Source of the DNA: Pseudanabaena sp. PCC 6802
GTDB taxonomy: Bacteria; Cyanobacteriota; Cyanobacteriia; Pseudanabaenales; Pseudanabaenaceae
DNA length: 64,000 nt
Reading direction: 5' to 3'
NCBI RefSeq assembly: GCF_000332175.1
Contig: NZ_KB235914.1
Span: forward strand, 2,476,868 to 2,540,867
Part shown: one piece after another, positions 44,101-51,761 of the stretch
Position numbering within the stretch: position 1 is the stretch's first letter
Layout of the letters: each line of letters opens with the position of its first letter
The notes under the pieces: generated by a model
The model's database searches: none
The model's input: only the letters and a program-made list of their open reading frames with translations
What the model was told of the DNA's origin: nothing
Position numbers and translations under genes: made by a program

Positions 44101-45371
44101 TGCCTGCTTTGCCTGCCAATTATTGGGTTGATGTCCAAAATGGCACCGCGATCGATACAGCTGATTGGAAAACCGTTGGCATCACAACCCTCAATGGTGT
44201 CCGCGTAGGCTTTCCCAAGATTGCTGCATTCAATTTAACGTCTGACAAGCTTCCACCCCCTGCAAGTTTGGCGGGCAACCACCACCACTGTGTGCTGGCA
44301 CTCGTTCACCATGTGGACGATCCTTATACTTCTATAGAAACCCATACGGATACAAACAGTCGGCTAGAGCGCAAGGCAGCACACAAGAATTTGACGGTGG
44401 TGGAATTTGTAGGTACGCTGCCCACACCCCCTCCTATCATTGTTCCAGTCCGCATTCACAATGCCTATCTCAACAAAGAGCTAACTACCAACTTAACGAT
44501 CGATCTAAAGGGCTTTCCCGGTCGCTTGCGGCTGTTTATACCACCTTTGAGAACAGCGGGACGTTTAGCGGACCTAGTACAAGGGATGCGCGTGGAGTCC
44601 ACCATTCCACCCTTTCCTAACGAGCCAGTTTATCAATCTCTAGAAGAGACTAAAGTTACGCCCTGGCAATCTTTCCAGCGAGCCATCACCACTTGGCTCA
44701 GAGTGCTGTCTGGACAGTCTATTTCAACTCCAATCTCAGACTTTCAGAGCTGGGCAACACTGCAAAGTAAAGTTCTGACCTCTAACCTGGCTAGTCAACA
44801 TGCCTATAATCCACTTTGGGTGGAACAACGACTAGAGGATATCCGCCAAGCCATTGGATCGGGTGTGATGTTGACGGCAACAGACAGACAACAGATAGCT
44901 TTACATCGAATTGTGATGGAGCCAAATAGCTATCATACTATCTTTCTGGCTATCGATCGCCCAGAGGACACGGAAGTTGGTCAATTTTTTGAGCTTGATA
45001 TCCTGCAAATAGATGAGCGGCGGGAAGAAATTCTCGGTGGGCTAACCACCCGAGTAGCCCTAGTTCCCGATCCTGAGCCAGAACTCTACACCCTCAAACT
45101 GTCGAGCCGCCGCTGCTGGGCGGGAGGGACTGTGATTCAAGCCCAGTTTTTCAATCTCGACGGTCAACTGATGACCCCAAATGACGGCGTAACCGTGAGA
45201 CTAATGCTTAGGAACGCATCCAACCCAGTTAGGAGGTTGGAGGATATGCGTTATGACATGGCTTCGCGTTCATTCAGATATTACCTATGTAAAAGAACCA
45301 AAACAGAAGAAAAAATTGGTGCAATCGCTTTTGTCAATAGTTCAAAAGTTGCAGAGGCTCAACTGAGCTAA
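41193..45371 (+). CDS. Large BNR/Asp-box beta-propeller protein
   Basis: A 1392-residue protein. Residues 1-140 are charged and disordered, ending in a Pro-rich linker. Residues about 145-850 contain repeated Asp-box motifs (YSEDTGQTWRSL, ISTDGGINWST, YSSTDGDTWNSV, WRSTDGGANWSTFS) and LYVG/LYLGG strands, the pattern of sialidase/sortilin-type propellers. From about residue 860 a different beta-rich region follows (LYVRDTQLDQG..., VQVHNRGVIPADNVRVMLLIAN), resembling immunoglobulin-like modules. No signal peptide is seen, so location is unclear. Enzyme residues of true sialidases were not recognised; a binding or scaffold role is as likely. It precedes the papain-like protease. Confidence 0.85.
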   Translation: MTEGSRPPGGDNNINEQSEVPQQGKEPEGGPFARELAFLEERFATLEPKPLEGSIVEPRPPVSSPEEELDRLRASSTLPADFRRNLVEQYRQRQRQKLAAEGISTGEEGEGRADTEEPVEEEPEPPPPTPPAPPPANNWIPIGPSVLRQGQGGVKPATSGRTPAIAVAPGGTRIYIGAANGGVWYSEDTGQTWRSLMDAFDLNPTQTASDSLACGAIALVPGTTSSQDRLYVGSGEGAGGAYFGVGPLISTDGGINWSTESANPDLAGSAFYALAVDPGDAERVIAATRRGVYRREPNSSGGVHWMRKTLPSAGSTWATSVVVARSGGITTFYTAVWYGPVYSSTDGDTWNSVGSSFPTANVGRIGLAVQPNNPNVLYALIENSSDRSILGVWRLDISDNTWRQISGYPTDLFGTAAIGFQGSYDLAIAVDPNNANRLYLGGSTKQSSGEWSGSLYRSVVTSSGSGASLTYSMSNTYIGGSVHADIHTLVFAPGDSDKLWVGCDGGVFYSTTPTTGTGNIFTSCNTGLATLTMEHLDQHPTEDAVVFCGSQDNGGERFTGEEVWLHSVWGDSGFFVVNWNAPYKILSTYVRSSINRSIDGGTRYNYNEVGVTLASGETVLFYAPIAGTPHNPSNPSEADIVAFGSIRPWISTTFGGGWQSIPNNTLAGDSLNERIRSLAFASATKLYAGTMSGGVYRFEQSGGTWTRTQINTLGGTSSLPLTVPVTDIAIDLADATGNSIYITFGGIGDYRHVWHFDGTQWQQRSGPAAGNPNSLLAVQANAIVVDPANTSHIYVGADIGIWRSTDGGANWSTFSEGLPDAAVIDMKLHADRRLLRASTHGRGVFERTLDALPKLGIELYVRDTQLDQGRFPTVNYLPDPTQQGEVVRFWRGPDIKLDTPDASGQYQFPLTGTIDLLQFVDTLTDDFQNVATHATATITTRVYVQVHNRGVIPADNVRVMLLIANASAGLPALPANYWVDVQNGTAIDTADWKTVGITTLNGVRVGFPKIAAFNLTSDKLPPPASLAGNHHHCVLALVHHVDDPYTSIETHTDTNSRLERKAAHKNLTVVEFVGTLPTPPPIIVPVRIHNAYLNKELTTNLTIDLKGFPGRLRLFIPPLRTAGRLADLVQGMRVESTIPPFPNEPVYQSLEETKVTPWQSFQRAITTWLRVLSGQSISTPISDFQSWATLQSKVLTSNLASQHAYNPLWVEQRLEDIRQAIGSGVMLTATDRQQIALHRIVMEPNSYHTIFLAIDRPEDTEVGQFFELDILQIDERREEILGGLTTRVALVPDPEPELYTLKLSSRRCWAGGTVIQAQFFNLDGQLMTPNDGVTVRLMLRNASNPVRRLEDMRYDMASRSFRYYLCKRTKTEEKIGAIAFVNSSKVAEAQLS

Positions 45372-45560
45372 CTATTTTCCCTTGCCTACGAAATTTAGCG
45401 ATTCGCTTCTTTAAATGGTCAAGATCGAAACGCCAGAATCAAACAGGAGGTGAGATTCCATTGAGCTACTCAACTTGATAAAGACGTAATTTCACTTTTG
45501 GAATATCCATTCCACGAAGTAGGAGATCTAAGTTTTCTTGATTAAACAGGAGTTAAAAAA

Positions 45561-46373
45561 ATGACACGCACAAACAAACGCTATGGATGGGTTCCCGACC
45601 TGCCCGATCATCGAGATCTGCTTTATGCCGCACCGATTACAGCACTGAGAGCTTTACCAGCCAGGGTAGATCTTCGTCCCAATTGTCCTCATATTTACGA
45701 TCAAGAACAGTTGGGCAGTTGCACCGCTAATGCCATTGCTGGAGCGCTTGAGTTCGATCAAATGAAGCAGAAATTGACGGATATTTTTACCCCTTCCCGC
45801 CTGTTTATCTACTACAACGAACGGGTCATGGAAGGGACTGTCAACGAAGATAGTGGTGCGATGATCCGTGATGGCATTAAAAGCGTGGCCAAACAAGGTG
45901 CCTGTCCAGAAGAGCCAACCAAGCAGCATCCAGGACCGGACGGGATCTGGCCCTACGATCCTGATTATGAAATTAATTTTCTTAAAAAACCTACTCCGCA
46001 ATGCTACAACGTTGCGAAAAAACACCAGGCAATTCTCTACAGCAGGCTAGTGCGAAACCTCAATCAGATGAAGGGATGTCTGGCATCCGGCTATCCCTTT
46101 GTCTTTGGGTTCAGTGTTTACGAGAGCTTTGAAAGTCAGGAGGTAGCCAATACGGGTATCGTCCCCATGCCGTCTTCCAACGAACAATTATTGGGTGGGC
46201 ATGCAGTGCTGGCGGTTGGCTATGATGACGAGCAACGCAGATTCATTGTCCGCAACTCTTGGAATACAACCTGGGGCATACAAGGCTACTTTACCATGCC
46301 CTACGCTTATCTATTAGACGAGAACCTGGCTGATGATTTCTGGATGATTCGTCGAGTTGAGGATGAAACTTAA
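45561..46373 (+). CDS. Papain-like cysteine peptidase (C1 family)
   Basis: A 270-residue peptidase. The catalytic triad is visible: Cys54 in EQLGSCTANA with the oxyanion Gln just before (Gln49), His214 in LLGGHAVLAVGYDD, and Asn232 in VRNSWNTTWG. The N-terminus (GWVPDLPDHRD, LPARVDLRPNCP) is the short form found in bacterial C1A members that lack a long propeptide. No signal peptide, so a cytosolic location is likely. AGGAG lies 7 bases before the ATG. A chagasin-type inhibitor gene lies 700 bp downstream on the same strand. Substrate unknown. Confidence 0.93.
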   Translation: MTRTNKRYGWVPDLPDHRDLLYAAPITALRALPARVDLRPNCPHIYDQEQLGSCTANAIAGALEFDQMKQKLTDIFTPSRLFIYYNERVMEGTVNEDSGAMIRDGIKSVAKQGACPEEPTKQHPGPDGIWPYDPDYEINFLKKPTPQCYNVAKKHQAILYSRLVRNLNQMKGCLASGYPFVFGFSVYESFESQEVANTGIVPMPSSNEQLLGGHAVLAVGYDDEQRRFIVRNSWNTTWGIQGYFTMPYAYLLDENLADDFWMIRRVEDET

Positions 46374-47070
46374 GTATACTCAACTTGGTTTTAATCAACT
46401 TTAAGATCCGTTCAAGTTATTTTGAATAACTATCTAATACCAATTCTTCAAAATTGAACTACAGATCGATCTATGTACGGGCGAACGGCTGTTCGCCCCT
46501 CCAGCAATCTGTAATTTCACTTTAGGGAATTGGTGTAAGTCAGTGAGTAAGGCGAAATTGGAGGATACTTCAGACATGAATTGGCTGCTTGCTTTCCTGA
46601 ACTCAAGTTTAGGAGTCGTGTTGACCACATCTAGCTTGGGTGCTATCGGACTGTTCACATAGCAGAGATAGGACTGGATTTTCAAAGAGCGATATCTTCG
46701 AGACAACGCGGACTCTAGACATCTCGCTGGGGCATGTGAGGCTCGAGACAGTGCGGACAAAGCGTATGAGGCAGGGCTTGCGGTTTGCGGAAGCCTGAGA
46801 GCGTGGAATGCGAAAGTCATGGGACAGATCGAAGGTTCTCCATGCATAACTGGCCGCTCCCGGCGGCCAAAAGTGAGACGCGCCTGAGCGGCATGACTTG
46901 AGAGTGCAACAAATTGACCTATTGCATTTCCTCAATTTATGCTAGACTCCCAAACATCAGTTTGCCTCAGGGATCCGATTAAACGCGACTGCTTCATGGG
47001 AAGTAGGAGTGAGTAAGACCATCTGACCTGCTTCCCATCTCTCATTTCTAACTCTAAACTCTAAAATTCT
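46374..47070. other. 697-bp region between the protease and inhibitor genes
   Basis: Contains the palindromic element at 46437-46536. Frames on the minus strand between 46434 and 46935 are Ser/Arg/Cys-rich without motifs, and I do not regard them as genes. The last 100 bp before 47071 is AT/CT-rich. Confidence 0.5.
46437..46536. repeat. Palindromic MITE-like element (ACCAATTC/GAATTGGT ends)
   Basis: The left part from ATACCAATTC to TACAGAT is an imperfect inverted match of the right part from ATCTGTAA to GAATTGGTGT. A perfect central palindrome GGGCGAACGGCTGTTCGCCC (46480-46499) separates them. About 100 bp, non-coding. No second copy seen in the window. Confidence 0.6.
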
Positions 47071-47550
47071 ATGTTTCAACGCAAATCTACTGTCACGGAT
47101 TTAAGTGATTTCAACCTCACTACTGTGTGGTGGTTAGCTTTGGTTCTGGGGGTGCTGCTCATCTGCCTTATAACAAACCCAGCCAATGCATGTGATAGCG
47201 GCTATTCATCAGGAAAGAATTCAGGTATGTCTGAAATTGTAATTTTAGGCAACGATCTCGGAAAAATATTTGAAGCCCGTGTAGGTGATTTAATTGCGAT
47301 CCGTCTCGCAGAAAACCCCACCACTGGCTACTGTTGGGAAATCGGTAGCATTGACGATCGGTTTGTCGAGTTTCAAGGTTCGGACTACTCAAAGACACCC
47401 GAAACAGGCATAGGTGGTGGTGGGACGCGGACATTCCATTTTAGAGCAAAGTCCGGTGGAACGGAACAGATTCAATTCAAGCTGCGACGTTCGTGGGAAC
47501 CGGAAAATAGAGCCATCAAACACTATACCGTCAATATTCGGATTCAGTAA
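47071..47550 (+). CDS. Chagasin-family (I42) cysteine peptidase inhibitor
   Basis: A 159-residue protein. The inhibitory domain covers residues about 55-158 and has the three binding loops of the family: NPTTGYCW (L4 type), the Gly-rich loop GIGGGGTRTF (L2/L6 type), and RSWEPE in place of the common RPW. Such proteins inhibit papain-family cysteine peptidases. From the ATG at 47071 it has a hydrophobic segment (WWLALVLGVLLICLI) and ANAC, suggesting export or a lipoprotein. A second start at 47227 (MSEIVILG) with AGGAAAG upstream would give a cytosolic inhibitor. A papain-like peptidase is encoded just upstream. Confidence 0.88.
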   Translation: MFQRKSTVTDLSDFNLTTVWWLALVLGVLLICLITNPANACDSGYSSGKNSGMSEIVILGNDLGKIFEARVGDLIAIRLAENPTTGYCWEIGSIDDRFVEFQGSDYSKTPETGIGGGGTRTFHFRAKSGGTEQIQFKLRRSWEPENRAIKHYTVNIRIQ

Positions 47551-47613
47551 GATGTTGTTATGACTGATATGATGTTAAATAAAAGATGACCTGATTAATA
47601 TTTGAGGTTCTAA

Positions 47614-48180
47614 ATGCCAACCATTAATCAAGCTAACGGTTTATTGGCTGAGTTCGCCATATTTCCAGTAGACCTTGACAGCCAAGCCAGTCTAGTAGAA
47701 CAGGCAATTCAGAATATCGAATCTACGCTCAAGCATAAGGCAGGATTTGCCTCCGGCTCGGTTCTTCGCAGCCGCGACGGTTTGCGCGTTACCAGCTACG
47801 TACAGTGGAGCGATCGCACCTTCTATAAAGCCACTCAACCATTCACAGATTTTCCGATTCCAGACGTTCATCTATTTGAAATCTTCGCTGCCAAACCTCA
47901 AGGTGGCGAGCTGCATCTTTCATCAAATAATGACGAATCCGGAATATTTGCAAGCGCTCTCCCACACAGTTCAGTTCGCCTGGATCGAGCTAATTATCTT
48001 AGTTGCAGTTGTGATTTTGTCTGTATTCAAGCCCTGGGGGGGGCGCAGGCGATTGCTCCAGATAAATCGCAAAGTCTCGCTCGCCATTGGAGGTGTACTG
48101 GCAGCGATCGTGGTGTTATATCTATTCAACCAGAATGTCGCCTTGCAAGCTTATCGCCAGCGCCCGGTCTCGCCCATTAA
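47614..48180 (+). CDS. ABM-like (antibiotic monooxygenase fold) small protein, possible frameshift
   Basis: Residues 1-100 have the pattern of the dimeric alpha/beta-barrel ABM superfamily (LAEFAIFPVD, AGFASGSVLRSRDGLRVTSYVQWSDRTFYKA, FEIFAAKPQG). ABM proteins are usually about 100-115 residues and act as small monooxygenases or heme enzymes; the substrate is unknown. Here the frame runs on to 188 residues and overlaps the next gene by 251 bp. The tail, from about LHLSSNND, has no family character. In the frame two bases over, TAA and TGA stand at 47928-47933, where TGA overlaps the next ATG. A frameshift near the end is therefore plausible. Confidence 0.65.
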   Translation: MPTINQANGLLAEFAIFPVDLDSQASLVEQAIQNIESTLKHKAGFASGSVLRSRDGLRVTSYVQWSDRTFYKATQPFTDFPIPDVHLFEIFAAKPQGGELHLSSNNDESGIFASALPHSSVRLDRANYLSCSCDFVCIQALGGAQAIAPDKSQSLARHWRCTGSDRGVISIQPECRLASLSPAPGLAH

Positions 48181-48454
48181 TCTAACCTCTGTTGCCGATG
48201 GAACATACCGGGGAGAGGAGACCGTGGGCGGCTTTACTTACGTTGTAGAAGTAACGGTGACTCAACAAAAAATTACTCGCATCAATATTCTTCGCAATCG
48301 CCCTGATGTCTATCCAAAATTGGCAGCAGGGATAACTAAAAAAGTGATAAACGCTCAAAAGATCGACATCGACGCTGTTACAGGAGCGACTACTACGAGT
48401 AAAGCATTACTACTCGCCATTGAAAATGCGCTACGCCAAGGCACCAAATCGTGA
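47930..48454 (+). CDS. Membrane-anchored FMN-binding domain protein
   Basis: A 174-residue protein from the ATG at 47930 (MTNPEYLQAL). Two hydrophobic helices lie at about residues 15-33 (IELIILVAVVILSVF) and 47-65. A periplasmic FMN-binding domain (residues about 80-174) follows. It contains the flavinylation motif DAVTGATTTS, where ApbE attaches FMN covalently to a Thr. Similar small proteins pass electrons across the membrane or onto extracytoplasmic acceptors. The ApbE transferase is encoded 15 bp downstream. The redox partner is not visible. Confidence 0.9.
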   Translation: MTNPEYLQALSHTVQFAWIELIILVAVVILSVFKPWGGRRRLLQINRKVSLAIGGVLAAIVVLYLFNQNVALQAYRQRPVSPINLTSVADGTYRGEETVGGFTYVVEVTVTQQKITRINILRNRPDVYPKLAAGITKKVINAQKIDIDAVTGATTTSKALLLAIENALRQGTKS

Positions 48455-48469
48455 AAGGAGGAAATCAAG

Positions 48470-49552
48470 ATGAAAGCAATCGCGCGCCGCAAAGTTTTGT
48501 TCGTGGCAACGGGAATCCTGCCATTGCTGACAGGGCATTGGTTGATATCTCAGTCTGAGACTAACTCGGATACGACATCATCGATGCCATCGTTACAGTC
48601 AGCGGGACTAAAACTGATGCGGGATACCTCCTATGCCCTGGGAACAAACATCTCTGTGACTGTCGTGCATGAGGACGATCGAGTTGCCAAAGCCGCTATC
48701 TCATCTGCATTAAGCGAAGTTCATTTAATTGATCGATTAATGAGTATCTATCGCCCTGATAGTCAGGTCAGTCAACTGAATCGCTCTGGCTCGCTGGATG
48801 CCCCCCATCCTTACTCGATCGAGGTATTAGCTCAGACCCAGATGTTCTCAAGACTGAGCGAAGGTGCATTTGACATAACCGTGCAACCGCTTTGGCAAGT
48901 CTACGCTCGCGCCCAAGAGAAAGGGCAATTGCCAAACTCGGAAGCGATCGCTCTGGCGCAACAAAAAGTTAATTGGCGCGATCTCGACATTTCTGCAAAG
49001 CGAATTCGATTTACTAAACCTGGGATGGCAATTACGCTCAATGGAATTGCGCAGGGATTTGCTGCCGATCGCGTCCTGGCAGTGCTGAAGGGCTATGGGA
49101 TCGAGAATGCCCTCTTTGATACGGGTGAAATCGGCTGTTGGGGACAGAAGCCATCCGAACAACCCTGGACGGTTGGCGTTCAAAATCCCCGCGATCCCAA
49201 TGCTTGCATAGGTTCGATTCAACCTCAAAATTGCTTTGTGGCGACTTCAGGTGATTATGCCAGTACTTTCAGCCAGGATTATCAGCACCATCATATTTTC
49301 GACCCGACTACTGGAGAATCGCCCAGAGAGCTATCTAGCGTTACAGTCCTGGCACCAACAGGGATAGAGGCAGATGGGCTATCCACAGCCATCCTCGTGC
49401 TAGGTGTAGAGAAGGGACTGGCGCTCGCCAAACGCATCCGAGGTGTAGAGGCGATCGCGACCTGCAAAGACAACCGCATACTGGCAACAGAAAACTTCCC
49501 TTTGATGGCGGGAAAATATCAGCAGCAGAGTACTAAATCTTTCTTAACATAG
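48470..49552 (+). CDS. apbE: FAD:protein FMN transferase ApbE
   Basis: A 360-residue ApbE. The N-terminal hydrophobic segment (VLFVATGILPLLTGHWLI) targets it outside the cytoplasm. Family features are ALGTNISVTV, LMSIYRPDSQVSQLNRSG, ITLNGIAQGFAADRV and DTGEIGCWG. The C-terminal HHIFDPTTGESPRELSSVTV and IEADGLSTAILVLG follow, the latter with the metal-binding Asp. It uses FAD to attach FMN to Thr in FMN-binding proteins. Its substrate is most likely the protein encoded 15 bp upstream. AAAGGAGG lies just before the ATG. Confidence 0.94.
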   Translation: MKAIARRKVLFVATGILPLLTGHWLISQSETNSDTTSSMPSLQSAGLKLMRDTSYALGTNISVTVVHEDDRVAKAAISSALSEVHLIDRLMSIYRPDSQVSQLNRSGSLDAPHPYSIEVLAQTQMFSRLSEGAFDITVQPLWQVYARAQEKGQLPNSEAIALAQQKVNWRDLDISAKRIRFTKPGMAITLNGIAQGFAADRVLAVLKGYGIENALFDTGEIGCWGQKPSEQPWTVGVQNPRDPNACIGSIQPQNCFVATSGDYASTFSQDYQHHHIFDPTTGESPRELSSVTVLAPTGIEADGLSTAILVLGVEKGLALAKRIRGVEAIATCKDNRILATENFPLMAGKYQQQSTKSFLT

Positions 49553-49609
49553 ACCTAGAGCGTTATCCTATAGATTAAACTGAGAGTGAATTGAGAGAGG
49601 TAATATCCT

Positions 49610-51097
49610 ATGACAACGATCGCACTGCCAACTAATCTACCTAATTTTGAAGGGATAAGTGCTAGATTACCTAATATTTGTGGATGGGAAACGGCGATCG
49701 CCTCAGTGACAAACCATTCAGATCCCGTATTTTTGCCGATCTCAAATATCAACTTAGAAGGGATTACCGCTGGATTCGCCTGCGCCCTCCACATGCACCA
49801 ACCCACTATTCCCGCAGGGGCTAATGGCGATCTGATTAGCAATCTCCAATATATGTTCGAACATCCTCACGATGGAGACAACCATAATGCTGGCGTATTC
49901 GCCTGGTGCTACAGCCGCATGGGGGACTTTATTCCTGAACTGGTGAGTCAAGGTTGCAACCCTCGGATGATGCTGGACTATTCCGGCAATCTCCTGTGGG
50001 GATTGCAGCAAATGGGAAGAGAAGATATTCTCAACAATCTTCGGCGCATCACCTGCGATCCGCAGTATCAGACCTATGTGGAGTGGCTGGGCACGATGTG
50101 GAGTCATGCCGTCATTCCCTCTACTCCCATTCCCGACATCAAGCTCCACATCCAGGCATGGCAGCATCACTTTGCCGCCCTGTTTGGCTACGATGCCCTG
50201 CGGCGCGTGCGCGGATTTTCGCCGCCAGAGATGCATTTGCCCAACCATCCCGATACTCTATTTGAATATATTAAAGCTCTGAAAGAGTGCGGTTATCAGT
50301 GGTTGATGGTACAGGAGCATGCGATTGAGTGCTTGGATGGATCTGGCATACCGCACGATCGCAAATATATCCCCAATCGTCTCGTGGCGCGCAATTCCCA
50401 AGGCGAGATCGCTAGTATCACGGTATTGATTAAAACTCAGGGTTCTGATACGAAGCTGGTAGCGCAGATGCAACCTTACCATGAGGCAAAAGGAAGAGGG
50501 AAACAGCTAATTGGGAAGATTGCAGTTCCTTCTCTAGTGACGCAGATTGCTGATGGCGAGAATGGTGGCGTGATGATGAATGAATTCCCGCGCGACTTTC
50601 CGATCGCCTGGCAGGAAATTCGCGATCGCGGCGCTGGTGTAGTGGGATTAAATGGCACGGAATATCTGGAGCTAATCGAGGCGGCTGGCGTAAGTCCTGA
50701 GGATTATCCCCCCTGTCAAGCCGTTCAGCAGCACAGGATTTGGGAGCGAGTCGATCCGGCAAATATCTCAACGGAATCTGTAGAAACGGCGATCGCTGAA
50801 TTACAGAAAAGCGACGATCGATTTCACATGGATGGCGCATCCTGGACGAACAATTTGAGTTGGGTAAAAGGTTACGAGAACGTGTTAGAACCAATGAATC
50901 AACTCAGTGCCATGTTCCATAGAAAATACGATGCTTTGGTACAGGCAGATCCAGCGGTGACGCAGCGTCCCGACTATCGAGAAGCATTGCTCTACAACTT
51001 GTTATTGCAAACCAGTTGTTTCCGCTATTGGGGACAGGGAATCTGGACAGACTACGCTCGGGAACTGTACAAGCGAGGTGCATCCTTACTCGCGTAG
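49610..51097 (+). CDS. Glycoside hydrolase family 57 protein
   Basis: A 495-residue GH57 protein. It has ALHMHQP (His61-Met-His-Gln-Pro), the first conserved region; FSPPEMHLP, the region holding a Glu near the barrel; and IADGENGG, a later conserved motif. GH57 enzymes act on alpha-glucans, as amylases, branching enzymes and 4-alpha-glucanotransferases. The subtype cannot be fixed by eye. No signal peptide is obvious. It follows apbE by 57 bp on the same strand, and tRNA-His lies just downstream in the opposite direction. Confidence 0.9.
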   Translation: MTTIALPTNLPNFEGISARLPNICGWETAIASVTNHSDPVFLPISNINLEGITAGFACALHMHQPTIPAGANGDLISNLQYMFEHPHDGDNHNAGVFAWCYSRMGDFIPELVSQGCNPRMMLDYSGNLLWGLQQMGREDILNNLRRITCDPQYQTYVEWLGTMWSHAVIPSTPIPDIKLHIQAWQHHFAALFGYDALRRVRGFSPPEMHLPNHPDTLFEYIKALKECGYQWLMVQEHAIECLDGSGIPHDRKYIPNRLVARNSQGEIASITVLIKTQGSDTKLVAQMQPYHEAKGRGKQLIGKIAVPSLVTQIADGENGGVMMNEFPRDFPIAWQEIRDRGAGVVGLNGTEYLELIEAAGVSPEDYPPCQAVQQHRIWERVDPANISTESVETAIAELQKSDDRFHMDGASWTNNLSWVKGYENVLEPMNQLSAMFHRKYDALVQADPAVTQRPDYREALLYNLLLQTSCFRYWGQGIWTDYARELYKRGASLLA

Positions 51098-51129
51098 CGC
51101 GGATCGTAAATCTCGATAATTTTTATAAG

Positions 51130-51203
51130 GGCGAGCGATGGGGTTTGAACCCACGAATGGAGGGACCACAACCCTCTGCCTTAACCACTTGGCTACGCCC
51201 GCC
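51130..51203 (-). tRNA. tRNA-His (GTG)
   Basis: On the minus strand the sequence begins GGCGGGCGTAGCCAAGTGG. The anticodon arm GAGGG-TTGTGGT-CCCTC carries anticodon GTG. The T arm is GTGGG-TTCAAAC-CCCAT. The acceptor stem GCGGGCG/CGCTCGC has one G-U pair. The encoded G at position -1 pairs with C73, the identity element of histidine tRNAs. CCA is not encoded. Confidence 0.95.
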
Positions 51204-51341
51204 ATATAGTAGCTAATAAAGCATTTATTAGTATAGCATCGATCCAGGCGATCGCATAGGCAGTGAAAAAAATTTGTGCGTTCCGAAAAGCAAGGTAATA
51301 CACTTAACAAAGGGAATCTGCTGCGAGCTGTATAAATCCTT

Positions 51342-51722
51342 ATGACTAAAAAACTATTGATCGTTGACGACGAGCCTCATATCAGGCTGTTACTAGAGCA
51401 AACCCTGGAGGATCTAGAAGACCAGGGGGTTGAGTTGCTGACGGCAGATAATGGCGAGGATGCTCTCGAAACCATCACTACCGAAAAACCCAACCTGGTA
51501 TTTCTGGACGTGATGATGCCCAAGATGAATGGGTTTGATGTTTGCCATAAGGTCAAAAACGAACTCAAGCTAGAGGATGTTTTCATCATTATGCTGACTG
51601 CCAAAGGGCAAGAGTTTGACAAGCAAAAAGGCAATGAAGTGGGGGCTGATATTTATATGACTAAACCTTTCGATCCCGATGAAGTGCTGAAAAAATCTAT
51701 GGAGGTTTTAGGGCTGAGTTAG
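51342..51722 (+). CDS. Single-domain response regulator
   Basis: A 126-residue receiver without an output domain. Phosphorylation-site features are LIVDDEPHIR, acceptor Asp in LVFLDVMMPKMNG, Thr in MLTAKG and Lys in MTKPFDP. It is similar in size to the CheY-like protein at 7923-8297 but is of the DDE/KMNGFDVC subtype. No kinase is adjacent. A 30-bp palindrome follows it and could act as a terminator. Confidence 0.93.
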   Translation: MTKKLLIVDDEPHIRLLLEQTLEDLEDQGVELLTADNGEDALETITTEKPNLVFLDVMMPKMNGFDVCHKVKNELKLEDVFIIMLTAKGQEFDKQKGNEVGADIYMTKPFDPDEVLKKSMEVLGLS

Positions 51723-51726
51723 CTGT

Positions 51727-51756
51727 TATAGCGGTTTTCAGATGAAAAACGCTATG
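51727..51756. repeat. 30-bp minimal form of the TATAGCGTTTTTCA repeat, copy 3
   Basis: TATAGCGGTTTTCA directly joined to GATGAAAAACGCTATG: only the terminal inverted repeats of the family remain, and the GC-rich core is lost. Its position between the convergent response regulator and PhnD-like genes makes it a bidirectional hairpin. Confidence 0.65.
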
Positions 51757-51761
51757 CTACC

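Noticed and set aside
46434-46935. Two minus-strand frames of 108-137 codons
   Set aside because: Cys/Ser/Arg-rich composition, overlap with a palindromic element, and no plausible start signal or motif.
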